A DNA stretch of 64,000 bases, from positions 39,078 to 103,077 of the forward strand of contig NZ_JAHLDU010000015.1 in assembly GCF_018861905.1 (NCBI RefSeq). Direction: 5' to 3'. Both the position numbers and the translations under genes were made by a program. The notes beneath the pieces were generated by a model. It made no database searches. It had not been told where the DNA came from and saw nothing but the letters and a program-made list of their open reading frames with translations. Shown in pieces: positions 56,089-64,000 of the stretch (positions within the stretch are counted from its first letter, which is position 1; each line of letters opens with the position of its first letter). The stretch is from Clostridium sp. DSM 17811. Its GTDB lineage: Bacteria > Bacillota > Clostridia > Clostridiales > Clostridiaceae.

Positions 56089-56907
56089 ATGAATCCAATA
56101 TTATATGTAACTTCAAATATAGATAATGCCTATAATGAATTTGGATTTTCAAGTAGAATTAAGGATAAACTAAAGACGAAAATAATAACTAATGAATATA
56201 TTAAAGAACTAGATATTAAATTGATAAATGTACGTATGCCTCCTAATTTTAATAAGAGAGCATACTATAATAATGTAAATTATGCTAAAAAAATATCTAA
56301 ATGTGGAGAAGTACAATTATCACTAAAAACATTAAGAACTATGGACTACAAGTATTATAATCAATTTCAAAAGAGATTTTTGGCTTTTAGTGTTATAAAA
56401 AGTGTACAACTCATGCTTAGAGTGAGAAAAAAAAGTCTTAAGAACTGCTGCATTGTAGTTTACGATGCTTGTGATATGATAAACAATAATATTATTGAAG
56501 AGCTTGCTAAATACAGCAAATACATTGTACTTTTGTCATCCGATTTAGTGAAAGTTAGAAAACTTTCAGATTATATAATAGCAAGTTATGGGGTATCACC
56601 TATTGTAACAAATGATGAAATTTATGCTACTAAAATAGCAGATTTTATTATTTCATCTAAAAATCATGAATTTGGTTGTGGAAATTTAGTTTGGTTCTTA
56701 GATAATAGTATGAATAAACAACAAAATATCATTGCAGTAAATGATGTAAGTTATAATGTGCCTTGGAATATTAATGAAACCGATTTATCTATAGAACTTG
56801 TAGGAGCAATATTATGTCAAATGCAAGAAAATGATATAGAAAAGGCGCTTAAGTACAATGACATACATTTAAAAGAAATAAAATTCAATAATAATGTAAT
56901 AGGTTAG
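56089..56907 (+). CDS. Hypothetical protein, 272 aa, unrecognised
   Basis: I do not recognise this protein. It is soluble, basic, and rich in Asn, Ile, Lys and Tyr; no signal, membrane segment or motif stands out. Segments such as NCCIVVYDACDMINNN (about 124-139) and KYIVLLSSDLVKVRKLSDYI suggest alternating strands and helices as in a Rossmann-like or nucleotide-binding fold, but no P-loop or catalytic set is seen. AAGGTG lies 7 bp before ATG 56089. It sits between dusB and greA, where B. subtilis has no counterpart. Confidence 0.7.
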   Translation: MNPILYVTSNIDNAYNEFGFSSRIKDKLKTKIITNEYIKELDIKLINVRMPPNFNKRAYYNNVNYAKKISKCGEVQLSLKTLRTMDYKYYNQFQKRFLAFSVIKSVQLMLRVRKKSLKNCCIVVYDACDMINNNIIEELAKYSKYIVLLSSDLVKVRKLSDYIIASYGVSPIVTNDEIYATKIADFIISSKNHEFGCGNLVWFLDNSMNKQQNIIAVNDVSYNVPWNINETDLSIELVGAILCQMQENDIEKALKYNDIHLKEIKFNNNVIG

Positions 56908-57096
56908 TATATTTCAATAAAATATATTGACAATATCGACTCTCTGATTTATAATGGCTAAATAGTTACATGATTGTTATTATAATAATAAATTTTAGAA
57001 GAAATAATTCATTAATTTGACTTATTAGTCTTATATTATATAAAGTGCATTTCTTATATGTTTAAAAACACTATCATGGAGGGGGAGCAACATACC

Positions 57097-57159
57097 ATGG
57101 TATTGTTAATTTATAGTGGTTTTTATAAATGGTTATTAACTTATGTAATAAAAATTTAA
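57097..57159 (+). CDS. Possible 20-codon small ORF or leader peptide upstream of greA
   Basis: ATG at 57097, preceded by the strong GGAGGGGGAG (57078-57087), opens 20 codons ([20 protein letters not shown]) to TAA at 57159. The greA start is 14 bp after its stop. The peptide is hydrophobic and could be a small membrane protein or a leader that couples translation into greA. The strong site with a standard ATG makes it more credible than chance, but no homolog is known to me. Confidence 0.5.
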   Translation: MVLLIYSGFYKWLLTYVIKI

Positions 57160-57173
57160 AAGGGGAGAAATAT

Positions 57174-57656
57174 ATGAGTGAACCAAAACAATATGTGATG
57201 ACCTATGAGGGCATTACAAAGTTGGAGGCAGAATTAGAACTTCTTAAGACCGTCAAGAGAAAAGAAATAACGGAAAAGATAAAAGTAGCACTTGGATATG
57301 GGGATTTGAGTGAGAACTCTGAGTATGAGGATGCTAAGAATGAGCAAGCATTTGTAGAAGGAAAAATATTGCAATTACAAACAATGCTTAGAAATGCAAG
57401 CGTCGTAGATGAGAATGATATTGAAAAAGATGTAGTGAGTATTGGAGCTATAGTCAAGGTAAGGGACTACCAATTTGATGAAGAGGTTGAATTTTATATA
57501 GTAGGATCAGCAGAAGCAGATCCAATGGTAAATAAAATATCATATGAATCGCCAGTTGGAAGAACGCTTGTTGGTAAGAAAGTAGGAGCAGTTATAGAGG
57601 TTACTGTGCCAGACGGTATTAGTAAATATGAAATATTAGAAGTACGACGTGCGTAA
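57174..57656 (+). CDS. greA: Transcription elongation factor GreA
   Basis: GreA inserts its coiled coil into the RNA polymerase secondary channel to stimulate cleavage of backtracked RNA. At 160 residues it is normal length. The coiled coil carries [20 protein letters not shown] with the acidic tip pair Asp/Glu, and the C-terminal FKBP-like domain ends [21 protein letters not shown] 57174 has AGGGGAG upstream; frames starting earlier lack a site. It is followed by lysS after 244 bp. Confidence 0.97.
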   Translation: MSEPKQYVMTYEGITKLEAELELLKTVKRKEITEKIKVALGYGDLSENSEYEDAKNEQAFVEGKILQLQTMLRNASVVDENDIEKDVVSIGAIVKVRDYQFDEEVEFYIVGSAEADPMVNKISYESPVGRTLVGKKVGAVIEVTVPDGISKYEILEVRRA

Positions 57657-57762
57657 TTATTTAAAAGTTATTTAATATTGCAGCGACGCATTAGATGATT
57701 TAATGTAAAACAATTTTTTTATAAAACAAGTTTTTATAAATAATAAAGCTGCTACAAATAAT

Positions 57763-57798
57763 AAGGGTACTTAACAATTTATAATTGGTAGGTACCCT
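57763..57798 (+). terminator. Hairpin between greA and lysS
   Basis: AGGGTAC (57763-57769) pairs with GTACCCT (57792-57798), with an inner AATT pairing, in the 244-bp gap. No T-run follows, so termination strength is uncertain. Confidence 0.45.
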
Positions 57799-57900
57799 AA
57801 AGAAATATATACATATATAAAACACATATATATAGAAACTGTGGTAGACTTAATTATTAATAATTATTTTCTGATCTAGAGAAAAGCAGGAGGGGTAGTA

Positions 57901-59430
57901 ATGTCAAACGAAAAAAAGAATGAAGAAAAGAACGATGAAAAAAGCATGCATGAACTTGAATCTAAATATAATGAACAGGTAACCATAAGACGACGAAAAT
58001 TATCTGCTTTAAAAGAAGAAGGCAAGGATCCATTTGATGTGTACAAAGTTGAGAGAACTCATACATCTCAAGAGGTTAAGGAAAATTATGAGAAATTGGA
58101 AGGAACTCAGGTTATTGTAGCAGGCAGACTTATGTCTAAAAGAGTTCATGGCAAGGCAGGTTTTTCTGATTTACAAGATAGATATGGAAGAATCCAATTA
58201 TACATAAAAATAGATGCAGTAGGTGAAGAAAAATTAAAAGAATATAAAAGTTTTGACATAGGAGATCTTTTAAGTGTCACTGGAACAACGTTTGTTACAC
58301 AAACTGGAGAGATATCACTACATATAGTTGATTTTCAGCTAATAGCAAAAGCCCTAAAACCGCTTCCAGAAAAATGGCATGGATTAAAAGATCCTGACTT
58401 AAGATATAGACAAAGAGAAGTAGATATAATATCTAACCCACAAGTTAAAGATACTTTTTTAAAGAGAATACAGATAGTCAAGGCTATTAGGCAATTTTTA
58501 GATGATAAAGGCTTTTTAGAAGTTGAAACTCCAATACTATCACCAATAGCAGGAGGAGCTGCAGCAAGACCATTTATGACACATCATAATGCGTTAGACA
58601 TTGATATGTATCTTAGAATTGCTACAGAGTTATATTTAAAAAGACTTATTGTTGCTGGTTTTGAAAAAGTATATGATATGGGTAAAAACTTTAGAAATGA
58701 AGGAACTGATTTAAGACATAATCCAGAATTCACAATGATAGAATTATATGAAGCTTTTGCAGATTACAATGATATGATGGCAATCACTGAAAATATGATA
58801 GCTTATGTTTGTGAAAAAATTCATGGAACAACAAAAGTAAATTATCAAGGAACTGAAATAGATTTTACACCACCATGGAGAAGAATTACTATGGTAGATG
58901 CAGTAAGAGAATATTCAGGTGTGGACTTTACTAAAATAGCTACGAATGAAGAAGCTAGGGTTATAGCTAAAGAAAAACATCTAGAATTTAAAAAAGAATT
59001 AAAAGATTGTACAAAAGCAGATATTTTAAATGAGTTATTTGAAGTATATGTGGAAGAAAAATTGATTCAACCAACATTCTTATGCGATTACCCTGTAGAA
59101 ATATCCCCTCTTACAAAAAAGAAGAGAGGGAATGAAGAGTTTACAGAGAGATTTGAAGGTTTTATATTTGGACGAGAAATTTGCAATGCATATTCAGAGT
59201 TAAATGATCCAGTTGTTCAAAGAGAAAGATTTATGCAACAAGCTAAAGAAAGAGAATTAGGCGATGATGAGGCTTATTTAATAGATGAAGAATTTATGAG
59301 CGCATTAGAAACAGGAATGCCACCAACAGGAGGCCTTGGTATAGGAATTGATAGATTGGTAATGTTCCTAACTGATGCTTATTCAATAAGAGATGTTATA
59401 CTATTCCCTACAATGAAACCAATTCAGTAA
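57901..59430 (+). CDS. lysS: Lysyl-tRNA synthetase, class II
   Basis: LysS charges tRNA-Lys. The 509 residues have an N-terminal charged extension, an OB-fold anticodon-binding domain ([20 protein letters not shown], about 75-94) and the class II catalytic core. Motif 2 is [20 protein letters not shown] (about 264-283), and motif 3 is [20 protein letters not shown] near residue 490. ATG 57901 follows GGAGGGG. It ends the conserved block, as in B. subtilis, though there ctsR follows. Confidence 0.98.
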   Translation: MSNEKKNEEKNDEKSMHELESKYNEQVTIRRRKLSALKEEGKDPFDVYKVERTHTSQEVKENYEKLEGTQVIVAGRLMSKRVHGKAGFSDLQDRYGRIQLYIKIDAVGEEKLKEYKSFDIGDLLSVTGTTFVTQTGEISLHIVDFQLIAKALKPLPEKWHGLKDPDLRYRQREVDIISNPQVKDTFLKRIQIVKAIRQFLDDKGFLEVETPILSPIAGGAAARPFMTHHNALDIDMYLRIATELYLKRLIVAGFEKVYDMGKNFRNEGTDLRHNPEFTMIELYEAFADYNDMMAITENMIAYVCEKIHGTTKVNYQGTEIDFTPPWRRITMVDAVREYSGVDFTKIATNEEARVIAKEKHLEFKKELKDCTKADILNELFEVYVEEKLIQPTFLCDYPVEISPLTKKKRGNEEFTERFEGFIFGREICNAYSELNDPVVQRERFMQQAKERELGDDEAYLIDEEFMSALETGMPPTGGLGIGIDRLVMFLTDAYSIRDVILFPTMKPIQ

Positions 59431-59433
59431 TAT

Positions 59434-59473
59434 AAAAGGGTATTTTAGTTAATCTAAAATGCCCTTTTATTTT
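59434..59473 (+). terminator. Intrinsic terminator after lysS
   Basis: The stem AAAAGGGTATTTTAG / CTAAAATGCCCTTTT (one G-T pair) around TTAAT is followed by ATTTTT. Confidence 0.95.
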
Positions 59474-59545
59474 TAATATAGAGATTAACATATAAAATAT
59501 TAACTTAGTGATTTTTAAATATTTTGTTTTAATAGAAATAAACTA

Positions 59546-59573
59546 TTGCATTTTAAATCATATATGGTATAAT
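59546..59573 (+). promoter_or_regulatory. Promoter of the tRNA-Asn gene
   Basis: TTGCAT (59546-59551), 16 bp, TATAAT (59568-59573) with an extended TGG before the -10. Confidence 0.75.
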
Positions 59574-59599
59574 ACCATTATAGTTAAAAACAATGTTAT

Positions 59600-59674
<75 letters not shown>

Positions 59675-59788
59675 TTTTTTATTTGAAATATATATTATAG
59701 TAATTAATGTTAATACTATGAGTATATAAATTAAGCATAATATGAGATTTAATGATACATTAATATAATAAAATATTTCACTATGATA

Positions 59789-59960
59789 AAGAAGAGTAGT
59801 AGTAATACTTTATAAGAGAGATTGTGGTTAGTGCAAACAATCAAAGTATTATTGTGAAAGGAACTTTTGAGTGTATAAACTTAGAGTAGGGCATGTGCCA
59901 ATAAGGGTGGAACCGCGGAAGTAAATTTCGTCCCTTACGGTATAGTCCTTTTTTTTTATT
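59789..59960 (+). promoter_or_regulatory. Glycine T-box leader of glyS
   Basis: The conserved T-box AAGGGTGGAACCGCGG is at 59903-59918. A stem I can be drawn with 5' arm AGTAATACTTT and 3' arm AAAGTATTATT. On the 3' side, the specifier loop reads GTGAAAGGAACTTTTGAG, with GGA at 59860-59862, a glycine codon. Uncharged tRNA-Gly would stabilise the antiterminator. The T9 tract at 59949-59957 ends the leader; I could not draw a clean competing terminator stem by eye. Confidence 0.9.
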
Positions 59961-59981
59961 GAAAATTTAGGAGGTATTAAA

Positions 59982-61373
59982 ATGGTATTAAAAAAAAGCA
60001 TGGATAAGATCGTTACTTTGTGCAAGACTAGAGGGTTTGTATTTCCGGGATCTGATATATATGGAGGACTCGCTAACTCTTGGGATTATGGTCCTTTAGG
60101 AGTTGAATTTAAAAATAACGTAAAAAAAGCTTGGTGGAAAAAATTTGTTCAGGAAAGTCCGTATAATGTAGGAGTTGACTGCGCTATACTAATGAATCCT
60201 GAAGTATGGGTTGCAACAGGTCATGTTGGAGGGTTTTCAGATCCACTAATGGATTGTAAAGAATGCAAAGCTAGATTTAGAGCAGATAAATTAGTGGAAG
60301 ATCATATGACAAGTCTTGGAGCAGAAGTAGCTACTGCTGATGGATGGACAAATGAAGAGTTAAAAGATTATTTGGAGAAAAATAAAATAGTATGTCCTAA
60401 ATGTGGGAAAAATAATTTCACTGATATTAGAAAGTTCAATTTAATGTTTAAAACATCTCAAGGAATAACGGAAGATGGAAAATCGGATATATATTTAAGA
60501 CCAGAAACTGCTCAAGGTATCTTCGTAAATTTTAAAAATGTTCAAAGGGCATCAAGAAAAAAGATCCCATTTGGTATAGGTCAGGTAGGCAAGGCTTTTA
60601 GAAATGAAATAACACCAGGAAACTTTATTTTCAGAACAAGAGAATTTGAACAAATGGAATTGGAGTTTTTTTGTAAGCCAGGTACAGATTTAGAATGGTT
60701 TAAATATTGGAAAGAACATTGTGCTAGCTTCTTATATAACTTGGGAATGGAGAAAGAAAATTTAAGATTTAGAGACCATGATAAAGAGGAATTATCATTT
60801 TATAGCAATGCTACTTGTGATATAGAATTCTTGTTTCCTTTTGGATGGGGAGAATTATGGGGAATTGCCGATAGAACTGATTATGATTTAAAGAAACATA
60901 TGGAACATTCAGGAAATGATTTAAGTTACTTAGATCCTATTACTAATGAAAAATATGTACCATATTGTATAGAGCCATCACTTGGAGCAGATAGAGTTGT
61001 TCTTGCATTTTTAGTTAATGCATACGATGAAGAAGAACTTGAGGGTGGAGACGTAAGGACGGTGCTTCATTTGCATCCAGCACTTGCACCATTTAAGGCA
61101 GCTGTTTTGCCACTCAGCAAAAAATTATCAGAGAAATCTCTTGAGGTTTTTGATATGCTAAGCAAGAAATTTAATGTAGATTACGATGAAGCTGGGAGTA
61201 TAGGAAAGAGATATAGAAGAGAAGATGAAATAGGGACTCCGTATTGTATAACTGTAGATTTTGATACTTTAGAAGATAATGCTGTAACGATTAGGGATAG
61301 AGACACAATGCTTCAAATAAGAGTAAGCATAGGTGAACTTGAAAAGTTTATAGAAGAAAAGCTTGTATTTTAA
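59982..61373 (+). CDS. glyS: Glycyl-tRNA synthetase, alpha2 type
   Basis: This is the single-chain homodimeric glycyl-tRNA synthetase (463 residues), not the two-gene alpha/beta type. It starts with the glycine-family region [20 protein letters not shown]. Class II motif 2 is [14 protein letters not shown] (about 226-239), motif 3 is [17 protein letters not shown] (about 331-347), and the anticodon-binding domain occupies the last ~100 residues. A cysteine pair ([16 protein letters not shown]) lies in the insertion. ATG 59982 has AGGAGGT. It is regulated by the T-box immediately upstream. Confidence 0.97.
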   Translation: MVLKKSMDKIVTLCKTRGFVFPGSDIYGGLANSWDYGPLGVEFKNNVKKAWWKKFVQESPYNVGVDCAILMNPEVWVATGHVGGFSDPLMDCKECKARFRADKLVEDHMTSLGAEVATADGWTNEELKDYLEKNKIVCPKCGKNNFTDIRKFNLMFKTSQGITEDGKSDIYLRPETAQGIFVNFKNVQRASRKKIPFGIGQVGKAFRNEITPGNFIFRTREFEQMELEFFCKPGTDLEWFKYWKEHCASFLYNLGMEKENLRFRDHDKEELSFYSNATCDIEFLFPFGWGELWGIADRTDYDLKKHMEHSGNDLSYLDPITNEKYVPYCIEPSLGADRVVLAFLVNAYDEEELEGGDVRTVLHLHPALAPFKAAVLPLSKKLSEKSLEVFDMLSKKFNVDYDEAGSIGKRYRREDEIGTPYCITVDFDTLEDNAVTIRDRDTMLQIRVSIGELEKFIEEKLVF

Positions 61374-61424
61374 ATACAAGAGGAACCAGAAGTTTAAATG
61401 AAAATTAGCAGTTTGAGCTAAAGT

Positions 61425-61484
61425 ATAGTGTGTGGTATGAAGGCAGGCTTAAATAGTCTATGTTTATACTATGCGCTATTTTTT
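61425..61484 (+). terminator. Terminator after glyS
   Basis: ATAGTGTGTGGTAT (61425-61438) pairs with ATACTATGCGCTAT (61466-61479) through several G-T pairs over a long loop; T7 follows. The rest of the 280-bp gap to murD shows nothing else clear. Confidence 0.7.
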
Positions 61485-61653
61485 TGTAGAATAACTTAAA
61501 CAACATTTATTATATTAAAATAAATATTAATATGCGGTAAAGAGGATTATGAACATCGTCGCACATTGTGATTTAAGTGTTATAATTAATATAAACAATT
61601 ATGCGAAATTGATAATATAATATGAAATATATAAAGATTACATGGAGGGTTAT

Positions 61654-63033
61654 ATGGAAAGGAATTTTAGCGAGTTTAAAGAATTTATAAAAGGCAAGAA
61701 AGTTGGAGTTGTAGGTATAGGGGTTAGCAATATTCCTTTAATACATTTTTTGGTGAAACTACAGGCTACTGTTACGGCGTTTGATAAGAAAAATCAAAAC
61801 ATGCTTGGCGCGGCAGCAATAGGTTTAAAGGAAGATGGAGTTAAATTAATTTTAGGCGAAAATTACTTAAATGATTTAACGGGATTTGATGTTATTTTTA
61901 AAACACCGTCTATGAGAATAGATAATCCTGCTCTTTTAAGAGCGAAGCAAGAGGGCACATATATAACATCAGAAATGGAAGAGTTTATAAAGTATTGTCC
62001 TGCAAAAACTTTTGGTGTGACTGGTAGTGATGGTAAAACAACAACAACAACAATAATATATAATATATTAAAAAGCGAGGGTTATAAAACATGGGTTGGA
62101 GGAAACATAGGAAATCCATTGTTTGCAAACATTGAAGAAATAACTAAAGATGATAAAGTAGTATTAGAGTTATCAAGTTTTCAACTTATGACAATGAATG
62201 TTTCGACAGATGTTGCAGTAGTAACAAATTTAAGCCCAAATCATCTGGATATCCATAAGAATATAGAGGAATATATAGATGCAAAGAAAAACATATTCAA
62301 ATATCAAAGTGATCAGGATCTTCTTATTCTTAATAAGGATAACGATTTAACTTATGAATTAAGAAAAGAAGCAATGGGTAGAGTTAAGCATTTTAGTATA
62401 ATAGATAAGGTGGAAGACGGTGCATATTTTCAAGATGATAAATTATTCATTATGAATAATTTAGTATGTAACCTTGATGAGATTAAATTAAAAGGGATGC
62501 ATAATGTGCAAAACTTATTAACTGCCTTTTGTGCGACTCAGGAAGAGGCATCGGTCGCAAGCATGAGAAAGGTTGCGACAACTTTTATAGGAGTGGAACA
62601 TAGAGGCGAGTTCGTGCGTGAAGTAGAGGGAGTTAAGTATTACAATGATTCAATAGCTTCTACTCCAACGAGAACAATAGCAAGTCTTAAAGCTTTTGAA
62701 AAGCCGGTTATATTAATTGCAGGTGGATATGATAAGAAAATACCTTTTGAACCACTAGCGGAGGAAGCTTATCTGAATATTAAAACACTAATATTGGTAG
62801 GTGCCACTAAATATAAAATAAAAGAAGTTTTTGAGTCAATGTTAAAGGAGAAGAAAATATTTTTAGAAATTATACTTGTTGAAGATTTTAATGAAGCAAT
62901 ACTCAAAGCTAAATTGGTTGCTAAACCTGGGGATATTGTGACATTGTCGCCAGCGTGTGCAAGCTTTGATATGTTTAAGGATTTTGCAGCACGTGGTAAT
63001 AAGTTTAAGGAAATAGTAATGGCATTAAAATAA
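61654..63033 (+). CDS. murD: UDP-N-acetylmuramoyl-L-alanine--D-glutamate ligase
   Basis: MurD adds D-glutamate to UDP-MurNAc-L-Ala, using the product of the racemase at the start of the window. The 459 residues match. Seen are [16 protein letters not shown] (N-terminal nucleotide site), P-loop [18 protein letters not shown] (about 127-144), the metal/ligand region [10 protein letters not shown], and [18 protein letters not shown] near the C-terminus. ATG 61654 is chosen because GGAGGG lies 4-5 bp before it; ATG 61642 overlaps that site. It is followed by a terminator and then the rRNA operon. Confidence 0.96.
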   Translation: MERNFSEFKEFIKGKKVGVVGIGVSNIPLIHFLVKLQATVTAFDKKNQNMLGAAAIGLKEDGVKLILGENYLNDLTGFDVIFKTPSMRIDNPALLRAKQEGTYITSEMEEFIKYCPAKTFGVTGSDGKTTTTTIIYNILKSEGYKTWVGGNIGNPLFANIEEITKDDKVVLELSSFQLMTMNVSTDVAVVTNLSPNHLDIHKNIEEYIDAKKNIFKYQSDQDLLILNKDNDLTYELRKEAMGRVKHFSIIDKVEDGAYFQDDKLFIMNNLVCNLDEIKLKGMHNVQNLLTAFCATQEEASVASMRKVATTFIGVEHRGEFVREVEGVKYYNDSIASTPTRTIASLKAFEKPVILIAGGYDKKIPFEPLAEEAYLNIKTLILVGATKYKIKEVFESMLKEKKIFLEIILVEDFNEAILKAKLVAKPGDIVTLSPACASFDMFKDFAARGNKFKEIVMALK

Positions 63034-63055
63034 AAAGTATATTATAATAGGCATT

Positions 63056-63098
63056 AATAAAAACTTCGGTAAAAATCACTGGAGTTTTTATTTTATTT
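63056..63098 (+). terminator. Intrinsic terminator after murD
   Basis: AATAAAAACT pairs with AGTTTTTATT; an inner GGT/ACT pairing lengthens the stem. T-rich sequence follows. Confidence 0.85.
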
Positions 63099-63662
63099 AT
63101 AAGAATAAAATGTTATTATAGCTAATAATGAGATGATTTTAATGAATGTCAATTAAGATAATTAACATATAATATAAATTTTTATATACAGTGGTGTTAA
63201 ATCAATAACAAACGCTCCAAGCGTATCATTATGAGTAAAACCGAAGATATGATAGAAATAAGGATAAAAATGAAAATAAATAGGTAAAACGGGGAAAAAT
63301 AAACAAATTGTGTTTTATACATATGATATTATATTAATTGTCGCTGGAACACACAGTTATAAATTAACTTAGAGTGATTAGTGATTTTATAAAATTTATT
63401 ATTAATTGTTTTTAAATGGTTGACAATGAATTAAAAAAGATTTATAATAGTAAAAGTCATCACATGATGACAAAGCAAATTGGTCTTTGAAAATTAAACA
63501 GAGAAATAGGTAAAGAAATGAAATAATATTTTATTTTAACCAGTCAATTACTTTAGTAAAAGTAATATTTTAGTCGTAAGACTAAAAAGTATGTAATGAG
63601 CTTGCTAACCAACTTAACAGTTGGCGCAGATTAATTATTTCAACTAAAAAAGTGTAAACTTT
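63099..63662 (+). other. Leader region of the rRNA operon, no protein gene seen
   Basis: Between the murD terminator and 16S lie a strong promoter (63420-63448) and a weaker candidate, TTGTGT at 63308-63313 with TATATT at 63330-63335. The transcribed leader has TGGTCTTTGAAAATTAAACAG at about 63481-63501, typical of clostridial pre-rRNA, and several short stems. No ORF is supported. Confidence 0.75.
63420..63448 (+). promoter_or_regulatory. Consensus rRNA operon promoter
   Basis: TTGACA (63420-63425), 17 bp, TATAAT (63443-63448): perfect hexamers, about 215 bp before the 16S gene. Confidence 0.92.

Positions 63663-64000
<338 letters not shown>

Overview
This window is AT-rich DNA from an endospore-forming, anaerobic Firmicute. 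The best fit is Clostridium sensu stricto (cluster I), though the species cannot be named from what is visible. Four things point there: sporulation genes (spoVG, spoVT, a SpoVB-like flippase, yabP, yabQ, spoIIE); a cytoplasmic [FeFe]-hydrogenase-like protein; an H-NOX chemoreceptor of the kind known from obligate anaerobes; and the 5' part of a 16S rRNA gene with a clostridial V1-V2 region. TTG and GTG starts behind strong Shine-Dalgarno sequences are common, so I moved several starts to fit the ribosome binding site.

Layout. 1-5600: the end of murI, an orphan small gene, a cyclophilin, a DUF3783-type protein, an HTH regulator with a degenerate LexA/S24-like half, an H-NOX methyl-accepting protein and a PAP2-like membrane protein. 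5670-24067 is mixed, mostly minus strand but with plus-strand blocks: two radical SAM proteins, a YkvI-like transporter, a lipoprotein, an orphan MsmK/UgpC-type ABC ATPase with a PucR-type regulator, a secreted protein, comB, an rRNA methyltransferase, an ABC-F ATPase, two unrecognised proteins, a HAD phosphatase, a PAP2 phosphatase, the hydrogenase-like protein, tRNA-Pro and murC. 24354-59430 is the conserved Firmicute block, nearly all on the plus strand, in almost the Bacillus subtilis order: purR, spoVG, glmU, prs, pth, mfd, spoVT, spoVB-like, mazG, hup, rqcP, yabP, yabQ, divIC, yabR, spoIIE, tilS, hpt, ftsH, coaX, dusB, greA, lysS. It is interrupted by a two-component system plus HtrA protease, by a PrsA-like foldase, by a ten-gene tRNA cluster and by fhs. 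59600-64000: tRNA-Asn, a glycine T-box with glyS, murD, and the promoter and start of an rRNA operon.

How the genes work together. The long block combines growth housekeeping (nucleotide supply through prs, hpt and purR; wall precursors through glmU, murC and murD; translation through pth, tilS, lysS and glyS; protein quality control through ftsH, htrA, prsA and rqcP) with the sporulation switch. Sequence-level promoter candidates fit that reading: a paired PurBox before purR, a sigma-H-type promoter before spoVG, a sigma-G-type promoter before spoVT, and a 21-bp-spacer promoter of the Spo0A-activated type before spoIIE.

The least ordinary items are: the H-NOX receptor with every heme and O2-pocket residue of the Thermoanaerobacter protein at identical positions; the protease-dead LexA-like regulator beside it; a 189-bp imperfect palindrome after the rRNA methyltransferase gene; a perfect 19-bp inverted repeat at the probable mRNA 5' end of a lipoprotein gene; the amplified initiator-tRNA cluster; and a 20-codon ORF with a strong ribosome binding site just before greA. 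I saw no transposase, integrase, CRISPR array or defence system, and no wholly new multi-gene system.
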